Assembly (NCBI GenBank): GCA_023634235.1
Contig: JAMKCF010000003.1
Coordinates: forward strand, 8,382,742-8,446,741
Source: Pisaster brevispinus
Lineage: Eukaryota > Echinodermata > Asteroidea > Forcipulatida > Asteriidae
Length of the DNA: 64,000 bases
Reading direction: 5' to 3'
Below the pieces are notes generated by a model, which worked only from the letters and a program-made list of their open reading frames with translations, had not been told where the DNA came from and did no database searches. This document shows, in pieces, positions 35,297-44,681 of this stretch. The position numbers and the translations under genes are program-made. Each line of letters opens with the position of its first letter. The stretch's first letter is position 1.

Positions 35297-35404
35297 TAGT
35301 TTCTTTGCTATGTTTTCTACTTGTTTTGTTCTATTTTTCTTGTAAGGCGCTGTGTTCATTGTAGAGCGCCATAGAAATGTTTATTATTATTATTATTATT
35401 ATTA
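33953..35404 (+). mobile_element. 5'-truncated L2/CR1-type LINE
   Basis: Carries the C-terminal two-thirds of a LINE ORF2 (see the frame at 33953-35296). After the stop come a short hairpin (GGCGCT at 35346, AGCGCC at 35365) and an ATT-repeat tail at 35381-35404, both typical of L2/CR1 3' ends. Endonuclease and ORF1 are absent. No target-site duplication was evident. Confidence 0.9.
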
Positions 35405-36775
35405 ATTGAACTCCAGATAGACAAGGCACGGATTCTTGTTCGTGTTTTTTTCTTAATGTTCGAGTTTATTCATTTCATTTACAATTGAACTTCCATAAAA
35501 ATCAAGATAATAAGACTGCAGACATATAACACACTCGAAATTTAACAGCAAAGGAAATATGAATAAAAAATTTAAATTTAGAAATAAAAAGAATTCAGAC
35601 GTATGTGTATGTGTAAATAAAACAAATGTTGACAATGTGAATGAAGCTGTCATACGGCACCAGTCACTGTGCCAGACTTGGGCCCATTTTGAAGTCATGT
35701 AAGATAGGCTATACACGTCTGGAAGTGAATAATTAGACGTATATAACTCCCTGTCAACGGGAACACAGCAAACGATACTGAATAACAGAGCACCATAGTG
35801 AACGATTACACGCTATCGCCCATTGTGTTGTGAACAGTAAGCATACCAATCAAACCGAATGTGTAAAATTGAACATACGTACAGCTACTAGAAACATACA
35901 TAGCGCAAACATTGCTATTATCAGTGCTCTCATGGGTCTGAGAGACTTATTATAGAACCAGAATAAACAAGTATACATTAGTCTTGCCTGAACAGTTCGC
36001 TGGTGATTAAAACTACGACAAAAATGCTCTATTTATCGTCCACGGAGACAGCAAGGTTCAATCGTGCTTCGAGACCATCTTGAATACACATGTACGCAGC
36101 ACATTGCCGGGTACCCTGAATAAAGCGTTGATTGGTTGATAAAAGACCAACTGGGGAACCCGACTATTCGTTCTCTTGTTGCACGGTTTGAAAAACTCTG
36201 CCCTCACATAATGATCCAGCGGGGAAACAATATGAAAACTTTAGTTACACCATTCCAACCAAAAATTATGTCAAACCTACAGTTAAAGTCCGAATAGTCC
36301 ACTTTTCAATTTTGGTATAAAAACATTTAAGCGAAAGTGTGCCTCACTATAAAAAATACTGTTTTTGTTGTTGTTGTTGTTGTTGTTTTTTTTTTTTTTG
36401 GGGGCCTCATTTTTTTCTTCAAATTTCTTTAGAAGATTGTACAAATAAATGACAAAAAAACAACAAATTGACATCTTTGGAGGGGGTGGGCTCAAGCCCC
36501 CCGACCCCCCCCCCCCCCACGTATGTGGTGAGGATGTACGTGCATAGTGTGCATGCAGCAGGAAATAAAAAGCACACAATATAATACAGCTGTGCAATAC
36601 AGCTGTGCAATATTATATAAATATCACACTGTTGTTTGTATGGATAGACTAATCAGGATCTACATGCAAGATTCAATTTTGCTTGAAGATAATACTCAAT
36701 ATCGCAATCAAAGTTACCTGACCCATTCATCACTGCGCTTCATTTTGTTCCTTTGAAATGAACTGTTTTTTGTTC

Positions 36776-36811
36776 CTTTGAAAAGTGCGTTGGTCTGACA
36801 TGGAATGACCA
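36776..36811 (-). repeat. Isolated terminal fragment of the 0.6-kb repeat
   Basis: Carries AAAAGTGCGTTGGTCTGACA and TGGAATGACC, the same sequence that ends the full copy about 800 bases further on (37600-37631). It stands alone here. Confidence 0.6.
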
Positions 36812-37149
36812 ACATGCGAGGAAGGAATGGTATAAAAAAGAAGCGATCGCTCCAATACCATTTAAATGTTTTTGAGGTCTCAAAAGTTTTCTAATCCAGC
36901 ATGATTTGTTTTGCTACAAAATACAGTATGAGCCCCCCCCCAACCCCCACCCCCCAAAAAAGAGCCAATCCTGGGTACGCCACTGCTGATAATTTAAAGT
37001 ATGATTCTGGTTAGACCACATCAGCCATCAACATGAGAAATTCCCCAAACAAGAATAATTTTTAGTAACAATTGAAACAGAGCAGTAAGTTGTGTTAGTG
37101 GATTTCTAACGTAAAGTCTATAAATTGACTAATTTGTAACCTATACCAA

Positions 37150-37757
37150 CTGTACAAAAATAGTCATAAAGTTGTAAATTTTGAAGACCCCAATTTTTTC
37201 TTAGTGGATTCTGATAGAGGAAGACATGCTCTATCAAGTCATTTTCATTTCGTTGATTTTCGGAATGATACATTATTACAAAACTTGGGTCAAAGGTCAC
37301 GATAACATACTAAAGGTCATGGTGACCTACTTTTCACAAAATTTAATTTTGACAAAAGAGTTAATTTGAGCATGCAATTCTCATTATTTTAATAAATTTG
37401 CATATATTCAATGAAAATTGACATGGTTTTGACATATTTGTACTAAAAGGGTGGTATTGTACTCTAAAAATGTCAAATTTTTGTGGTTTCTGCCCTGACC
37501 ACATGGTAGGTCGGATCGGGCTAAAAATTGGTGTGCATTCATTGCTCATTAGGACCTACAAGCACAGCAATTTTTGTCAAAATCGGAAGACATAAGGTAA
37601 AAAAGTGCGTTGGTCTGACATGGAATGACCCTAACTGAAATAGTTAGCCCTCATTATAAACAGCTCTGTTATAATGATATTCTTTTTATAAACAGTTCAT
37701 TCTGCATTCCCGAATCTCATTCAGTTTGCTGCCCTCTTATAACAACGTTCCTGTTAT
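37150..37757 (-). repeat. 0.6-kb dispersed repeat, minus-orientation copy
   Basis: Reverse-complement partner of 23203-23810, with the same landmarks in inverse order (ATAGTCATAAAGTTGTAAAT, GGTCACGATAACATACTAAA, CCACATGGTAGGTCGGATCG, GCGTTGGTCTGACATGG). The short frame at 37361-37549 corresponds to that at 23406-23591. Confidence 0.75.
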
Positions 37758-38003
37758 AAAAAGAGGAAATTGGGCAAGTCCTAGTGATCTTGTTAATGAG
37801 AGTCAACTGTAAATAACTTTTCTTGCTGTGCATGGAATTAATTGTTTTGGTTTTTAACAAACTGCAGTTTAACCCTGGATTTTGGCAGATAATGGTTAAT
37901 AACATTTTAAAAGTGTTCTTCCATGTACAAAAAATAAGGTCAACGGTGTGTTTGGTTAACGGATATCTATTAAAAAAACCAGCATTTTTTGATAAAATGA
38001 TGT

Positions 38004-38166
38004 TCAAATGTTGTTGTTGAAGTTGACAGGAACCACTGCAATAAAACCTAAAAGTTTTACATGGAAATTCTGTCTGTGTTAATAGGTGATGGACTTGTAA
38101 ATGATCGTATCAATGCAATATACATACAAATATCAGGAATAAATCATGGTTTTCATGCTAAGATTG
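38004..38166 (+). repeat. 163-bp direct repeat, left copy
   Basis: From TCAAATGTT to CTAAGATTG it matches 38947-39109 at about 90 percent, 943 bases apart. Shared core: AAGTTGACAGGAACCACTGC and GATGGACTTGTAAATGATCG. The interior is not recognisably coding. Confidence 0.75.
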
Positions 38167-38946
38167 GAAAATATTTCACAATGTTTGATGCTGCCTCATT
38201 ATTTTATTCTGAGAAATTGTTTTGGTGAAGGAAACTCGGATAGGGAGGAATGGTTATGGAGTAACTGTTTGCCCCAGATTCGCAGGAGCTTGGAAATAGG
38301 AGAAGTGGCAGTGACTTCATAACTAGATATCTTTTTTTTTGGGGGGGGGTGGCAGATAAACACTTTTGGAGCTTTGTACTTTATTCAGAGAAACTATTTG
38401 TATGACTGTAGCCACATTTGTTTTATTAACTCTTGAGAAAATGTTGACTAGATCTCAGGATCTGAGGGTTTGTCAAGCTTTGATCTCTGGGCTGATGGGC
38501 GAGAAGGGCATCTAGCAGGAAGCTCAAGCCCGCCTGCCCCGTGGTAATACGTCCACTGTGTATGAGCAACTCCATCCGTTTTGCTCTGCATTTTTCTTGT
38601 TTCCTCCTCTTTTAGTATGTTGATATTTGGCCTAAATTCCTTTATCTATTTAATAAAGGGAACAGTTAATATCATTCCTTTTCATTAAAACATTTGTCTC
38701 TATTTGCCCATATAACTTGGGGAAAAAATCAACCCTAGAGTGGTTTTTGATTAAGTTAAAAACCCATTCTTCAACCACCAAACAGCTGTAATGTTAGATT
38801 GTATGTATTTTCCATTTTTTAAAATGTAGGTATTTACTTTTTAACGATATTTTGGGGCTATTTTTATGTGCTTTTTAAAATTTTATTTTAGACCTTTTAG
38901 TTTGCCGCACAAACGACAGGCTGCCACTTGTTGAGTAATTGTTGAG

Positions 38947-39109
38947 TCAAATGTTTTTGTTGAAGTTGACAGGAACCACTGCAATAACACCTAAAGGTTG
39001 TACATGGAAATTATGTCTCCGTTAATAGATGATGGACTTGTAAATGATCGTATCAATGCAATATACACACAAATACCAGGAATAAATCATGGTTTTCATG
39101 CTAAGATTG
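38947..39109 (+). repeat. 163-bp direct repeat, right copy
   Basis: Partner of 38004-38166. It ends 14 bases before the TIR element at 39123-39315. Confidence 0.75.
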
Positions 39110-39122
39110 TACGTTGCGACCT

Positions 39123-39315
39123 GGGCCTAATTTCATAGAGCTGCTTAAGCAGAAAATAATGCTTAACAATTTCCTGCTAAGCAGAAATGAGAAGGAAACC
39201 AGTCACAATTTGTACACGTGACATGGTAGTTTGGCTGGTACCCTCATTCTGGTAAGCAAAATTTTATTGTGCTTAGCAAATTGTTGTGCTTAAGCAGCTC
39301 TATGAAATTGGACCC
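39123..39315. repeat. MITE with TIRs of about 29 bp
   Basis: The left end GGGCCTAATTTCATAGAGC continues TGCTTAAGCA; the right end is the inverse (TGCTTAAGCAGCTCTATGAA then ATTGGACCC). Diverged pieces of this family appear at 9018-9713, about 24855-24990, 54000-54350 and 59265-59400. Confidence 0.8.
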
Positions 39316-41232
39316 TGTTGGGAGTGCAATCTGTATGATGTACCAACATTGTTGGTGTTCTCTGAAAGAGTGTATTGAATAGTTGTCATATTTGAAAATG
39401 TTAAATTAAGGCCTAGTGACTAACTCATCTTTTGATCAAGCGTCATGGGAAAACACAACCCTAGCAATCCAGGCAGAACCAGGCGGGAATTATATGGAGG
39501 GCACATACCCCCAAATTGTTAGAGTTTGGAGGTAAGCATTGCTGACTTCATTGCGCCGTCGCTGTCACTGACTTGTGCTTTAAAAAAAAGGGCACAATAC
39601 ACATGACAAATTAGTTTCATTCCCATTGTAACAATAAGAAATAATAAAATTGACCTTTAAATTCTGTTTGGGTCAAACTATAGTGGTATCATTATTACGA
39701 ACTTTCTTGTAGTACAAATTGTAATATAACAACATTGTTCAACAATTAGTACATGTACCCATTAGTCAAGCTTTCAGATAAATTACTCACCGAGCTCATG
39801 AGTTTGTTGGATAGTTGAATTCTGGTCATAGGGTTTATAAAGTGAACACTGTGGGCAAATTTTAGGCATAAACACCCCAAGTTAAGTAGAGTACCCATCG
39901 ATGTCACTTGGAAGGAATACAATTGATCATTTTATGACGTTGAATCAGGTTTAAATATTTTGTGTATCACACCGAGCTGCTTTCAAATGGCGTCAGTATG
40001 CCCACGTGATCACCAATAAGAAGAAATAACGCCACCACCCAAATATACTATGCCAACTTTGCAGCAGACGGGCGCAAGTCTTTTTGAATGAATAAGCTTT
40101 TTAATATTTGAATAGATAAAGAATTTTAATAAAAAACATATAAATATATACAAATTAAAATCTAAATGAACAGTTAAATAAATAGATCCTCTTCACGTTT
40201 TAACTGTTTCTTTTGAAACGAACTTGTTCAATGTTCAATATCCGGTCCTCTAAAAAATATGTGCATGCATGTTTTAAAGAGGTCAAATTAAGTTATGTGT
40301 GAAAAATTACTATTCATCTCATGTCATTTTCACCAGACCAAAATTTGAAACATGAAGTGTTGGATATCAACAGCAGACGGGACTGTACACTCCAAAGGGG
40401 AATTTGTGCGCCAGTCAAATAGTCAAATTCATTGCCGCTTTGATTGAATACCCTCAACATTTAGGAATGAACACAAAGTTCTCTTTACAAAAATGTACAT
40501 GACCACATATTGAAATATGACGTCACAAAAACTGCACTTGAATGGTATTAAACCTAGTGGCATTATTTAAACTATTTTAATTTGAAGTTAGAGTTAGTTG
40601 TAATTTTTCCCATTTTCATTAACGGCTCTTTCTAATAGAAAATTAGTGCATCACAAAATTGACCCTGAGACCCATCTTGAACTTGTCAGTAGTGCAGTAA
40701 GGGCTATAGGGGGTTAATGACTTATTTGTGGTGGCGGTACTTCCATCTAAGCTGCCATTAAAGAGTACACTCCCCTTGAGCCATCTGACCATGAAGACCA
40801 TTGCCTTACTGACTGGTAAGGTCTAAGGAATTAGTTGATTTAACCAAAAGTGAAAACGCCAGTCTAATAGTAATTATTTATAATAAGTGATTCGTTCACC
40901 AATCCTTGATCCCCAAGTTGGATTAGTCATAAAACAAATTAAACCGGCGGATTATGCGGCACGTCCGGAAAAGCAATAAAGACAATTGTACATCCATGCC
41001 ATTAAAGGTTTCAATTATTTATATAAACAAACCTTGAGTCTCATAAAAGATCCCTGGCCACTCCATAAAGCTGCTACCCAAGGTTTCGATTAGCAAGTTT
41101 GCTTCCTTTTCAGAATTTCGTTGATCCCCAACCATGTTCCGTCCAAACGAAGGCACCTATAGCTGGTAGCTGGTTCTTCATTCTGCTTACCGAAACTATA
41201 TGTCTAAGCCGTTTCATTAGTGGCAACAGTTG

Positions 41233-41240
41233 TATATAAA
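41233..41240 (+). promoter_or_regulatory. TATA box of the fibrinogen-related gene
   Basis: TATATAAA, a perfect consensus, 81 bases ahead of the likely start ATG at 41314. This leaves room for a start of transcription near 41265 and a 5' UTR of about 50 bases. Confidence 0.75.
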
Positions 41241-41313
41241 AGAGGTACTCATCCAATATCTCATTCACTTTCAAGTTATACTCGGATGCTATTTTGACGA
41301 AATAAGCCAAAAC

Positions 41314-42963
41314 ATGGAAGGCATTTCAAGTATCGGGTCAATAAGACGATTTCTTCAAGCATTCTTGATTCTGTTAGCCCGAGTCGACGTGTCAGAGCAA
41401 ACTGCTTGTGGCAAGTTAACGTATACATTTTTCGCTGCTGGCAATCGAGTTTTACAAAACTCTGTAGTCTGGAGCAGAGTTATCAACACAAGTGGAACCT
41501 GTGTCAGTATTTGTCACTCTGTACCAGAGTGTCTATCTGTTAATTACAACCATAATACTCGTATCTGTGAGCTAAACGATGCAACCAGATCTGATTTTCC
41601 TGACCAATTGACCACACAATTCGCTAGTGTGTATTATGATGACAATGAAGACACTCTCAGCTTTAAATACGAGTTCTATTCGACTCAACCAGACACTGTA
41701 TCTCCCGTCATGAAAGTCACCACATCGACTGATCAAACGACTCATCCGGAGGCCGTATCTCTCTCCCTGGAAGTCACCACATCGACCGACCAGACGACTC
41801 ATTCGGGGGCCGTATCTCCCTCCCTGGAAGTCACCACATCGACCGACCAGACGACTCATTCGGAGGCCGTATCTCCCTCCCTGGAAGTCACCACATCGAC
41901 CGACCGGACGACTCATTCGGAGGCCGTATCTCCCTCCCTGAAAGTCCCCACATCGACCGACCGGACGACTCATTCGGAGGCCGTATCTCCCTCCCTGAAA
42001 GTCCCCACATCGACCGACCAGACGACTCATTCGGAGGCCGTATCTCCCTCCCTGGAAGTCCCCACATCGACCGACCAGACGACTCATTCGGAGGCCGTAT
42101 CTCCCTCCCTGGAAGTCCCCACATCGACCGACCGGACGACTCATTCGGAGGCCGTATCTCCCTCCCTGAAAGTCCCCACATCGACCGACCGGACGACTCA
42201 TCCGGAGGCCGTATCTCCCTCCCTGGAAGTCACCACATCGACTGATCAAACGACTCAACCGGAGGACGTATCTCCCTCCCTGGAAGTCCCCACATCGACT
42301 GTTCAAAACTGGCAAGGCTGCTCGTCAAAAAAAATTGACGAAAGCGGTGTCTATAAGATATACCTTCCAGGTAGACCTGAAGGTATCGAAGTGTACTGCG
42401 ACGAGGACACAGACAACGGGGGCTGGATCGTCATACAGAGGCGCGAAGACGGCAGTGAGAACTTCGTACGCAACTGGACCGACTACCAGAGTGGTTTCGG
42501 CAGTCTGACCGGAGAGTTCTGGCTAGGGAACGACATCATTGCTCAGCTGACAGGATCAAACACAACGTGGACACTTCGAATTGATATGGAAGATTGGGAG
42601 GAGGGAGTAGCTTGGGCAGAATACAGTGGTTTCTCCCTAACGGGCGACCAGTACACACTCAACTTCGATCAATACAACGAGTCCAGTACAGCCGGAAACT
42701 CACTTTATGCGCACGAGAATGCTGGCTTTAGCACATTCAACAGAGACCATGACTTTAACCCCATGGGTTCATGTTCACAATTATATGGAAGTAGCGGATG
42801 GTGGTTTAGATTTTGTTCGAGTGACGAATCAAATTTGAATGGAAGTTACATGCCGTCCAAAAAGGTCACTACGTCAGTCGGGATAAAGTGGGTCTCTTGG
42901 AAAGGTAACCAATACTCCCTTAAAAAATGCAGTATGAAAATAAGGGAAGGTTCTGACCTTTAA
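41314..42963 (+). CDS. Secreted fibrinogen-related protein with PAN-like domain and repeat stalk
   Basis: Single exon, 549 aa. The open frame extends upstream to 41230, but that start is a TTG inside the TATA box; ATG 41314 has A at -3 and G at +4 and begins a signal-peptide-like stretch (FLQAFLILLARVDVSEQ). Residues 31-110 hold five cysteines (32, 63, 67, 73, 85), resembling a PAN/apple domain. Residues 130-330 are ten full 19-residue Thr/Ser/Pro-rich repeats plus a partial one, a probable O-glycosylated stalk. Residues 336-546 are a fibrinogen C-terminal domain: GVYKIYLPG, EVYCDEDTDNGGWIVIQRRE, GEFWLGND, the DHDFN calcium-loop equivalent, and GSCSQLYGSSGWWFRFC. Such proteins act as lectins in invertebrate immunity; the ligand here is unknown. 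Confidence 0.9.
   Translation: MEGISSIGSIRRFLQAFLILLARVDVSEQTACGKLTYTFFAAGNRVLQNSVVWSRVINTSGTCVSICHSVPECLSVNYNHNTRICELNDATRSDFPDQLTTQFASVYYDDNEDTLSFKYEFYSTQPDTVSPVMKVTTSTDQTTHPEAVSLSLEVTTSTDQTTHSGAVSPSLEVTTSTDQTTHSEAVSPSLEVTTSTDRTTHSEAVSPSLKVPTSTDRTTHSEAVSPSLKVPTSTDQTTHSEAVSPSLEVPTSTDQTTHSEAVSPSLEVPTSTDRTTHSEAVSPSLKVPTSTDRTTHPEAVSPSLEVTTSTDQTTQPEDVSPSLEVPTSTVQNWQGCSSKKIDESGVYKIYLPGRPEGIEVYCDEDTDNGGWIVIQRREDGSENFVRNWTDYQSGFGSLTGEFWLGNDIIAQLTGSNTTWTLRIDMEDWEEGVAWAEYSGFSLTGDQYTLNFDQYNESSTAGNSLYAHENAGFSTFNRDHDFNPMGSCSQLYGSSGWWFRFCSSDESNLNGSYMPSKKVTTSVGIKWVSWKGNQYSLKKCSMKIREGSDL
41701..42303 (+). repeat. 57-bp coding minisatellite
   Basis: Ten complete in-frame 57-bp units (41701-42270) and a partial eleventh. 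The peptide unit is SPSLEVPTSTDQTTHSEAV with a few swaps (E/K, P/T, Q/R). Central units are nearly identical while the first and last ones diverge, the usual pattern of unequal exchange. The reverse strand is open across the array only because no unit contains a reverse stop. Confidence 0.95.
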
Positions 42964-43027
42964 CTTTGAATGGCAGTTGGATCGGTTCTGACCCAGGATC
43001 GTTTAAAAGATCAGATTTGGAGTACAA

Positions 43028-43033
43028 AATAAA
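43028..43033 (+). terminator. Polyadenylation signal of the fibrinogen-related gene
   Basis: AATAAA 65 bases after the stop codon, giving a compact 3' UTR. Confidence 0.65.
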
Positions 43034-43162
43034 TATTCCAATTGAAAAAAACAGAAAAAACAGGGGGAAGTAAGTAAGTAAGTTGGCGCAGTTACAGTAC
43101 TTGGGCAATTTAAATTGGTACAACTTAGCTAAGAATATATATTTGAGTTTGAACAAAGAAAA

Positions 43163-43400
43163 ATTGACTAGAATCGACCTCCAGATTAACGTATCGGCGC
43201 TCTACCAACTGAGCTAAACAGCCCTATGTTGGCGGTCTCCCCAATAGTCAATATCTTTGTTCGGGGGTGCCAGTCAGAAGCCATATTACCGTTAGCTGCC
43301 CTTGTTATACGTTGGTTCAAGTCTTGCTTCAGTAAATTTTTCTCTGTTCAAATTCAATTTAGTTAAAATTTACCAGTTTCCCTTGTGGTTTATTACTTGA
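43163..43400. repeat. Rearranged family B SINE
   Basis: The minus strand carries a tRNA-like part (TAGCTCAGTTGGTAGAGCGC, with GTCGATTC as a decayed B box). The right side carries the family B body in plus orientation (CCAGTTTCCCTTGTGGTTTA). The two halves therefore meet in opposite orientations. Confidence 0.55.
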
Positions 43401-44681
43401 ATATACATTTGGTGACATTTTGTACTGAGACCTTCGTTCTGCAGTAAACCGGCAAAGGCTGAACCACAGAAGAAAAAAAAAAAAGGACTACAGTATGTGG
43501 GAGAGACTACGACCAAACTCAGTCTTCGCTTTGCGAACCATGTCTCTTCCATAAAGACCAAGAAACTGTACCCCGTCTCCATCCACTTCAACAGCCCTAA
43601 TCACTAGGATTTGAAATTTTGCATGGTGGAAGTATAACTGAGTAAGGTTTGCGGTAACACCATGTGGAAATAACCAATTCTATAACCCACACAAATTCAA
43701 TATGCTATTCAATAAACACATTTCCTCAATGACAACATTGTTAATAATGCAACTTGCACTAAGTGACAACCTGATTGCCTGTCAAACCATAAATAAGAAG
43801 CAAACCATTGCTCAAAACTGGCAGCAAAGGAGAGACGTCACACACAACAACTCCAACTACACGTTACAAATTATACGAAGGTCATAAACAAAAGTTGCCG
43901 GCAAAATCTCTTAATCGATAAGCACCACAAAGGGCGGTGGGAGATTTCGTGCTTAGAAACGACAGAATGTTTATCTGATCGTCTTTTGTTATTTACCGAT
44001 CAGTATCCGTTGAGAGGGGGCTTAACGCTAAGGGTCGGTGGGCCAGACATCAGCAATACTTGAGTCCGTACATATCGCGTGCCACACCACTTCACCGACC
44101 CATCAGCTAGAAGAGAGTGGTTTGCAATATCTCCAGTGCTTCGTGTTATCCTGACGGCATTTTTCTCGATGCCCCAGAAGGACTATTGAGTGGTTCACCT
44201 AAAAAGTATTCAATTAGTCTCTCTGTCTGAGTGCGGGGAGAACTACAGTGTATTTTCTTGACACTGAACCCACACAGCGAGTGATCAACTTCAGTACTGT
44301 GGGAATAATATACACATTGAACAGTTGGTACATTGTGCTTGAAACGATGCATAATGTGAGTTGTGCGTCTAAAAAGTGAAACTCCTGCCAAAAGTTTACA
44401 GGAACTCTGCCAAATGGAGCCAGACGTGTTAATACTGGAGACATTATAATGTTGCGTGTGCCAAAGCACGGTAAGATAGAACACCTATTTAGTTGTCTAA
44501 CTTTATGAACTTGGCTGAGGTTGTGAAAATCTGTTGACTCAACCAAAACTGAAAGTTGGCAGAAGTAACAGTTCTGCTCACGGAAGCAACCATCAATGTA
44601 AAAACAATTTTGTCTGGAACGAAAGCAATCGATCCGAAAACCGTTTTAACATTTTGTACTGCACGCAAATAAGGGTTCAAC
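43401..44681. other. Spacer between the fibrinogen-related gene and ANKUB1
   Basis: No gene recognised. Open frames at 44146-44546 on the minus strand have no known motif. The ANKUB1 promoter and 5' UTR should lie in the last few hundred bases; no TATA box was found. Confidence 0.5.

Larger units (their letters stand above)
35405..41225. other. Intergenic stretch, repeats only
   Basis: No gene supported. Apart from the repeats listed separately it contains a TTG microsatellite with a poly-T run near 36362-36400, C runs near 36505 and 36930, and AT-rich unique sequence. From 39320 to 41200 I see no element and no coding signal. Confidence 0.5.

Noticed and set aside
41572..42315. 247-codon open frame on the minus strand across the minisatellite
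   Set aside because: It is the reverse of the 57-bp coding repeat and exists only because no unit contains a reverse stop; the forward frame has signal peptide and fibrinogen domain support.
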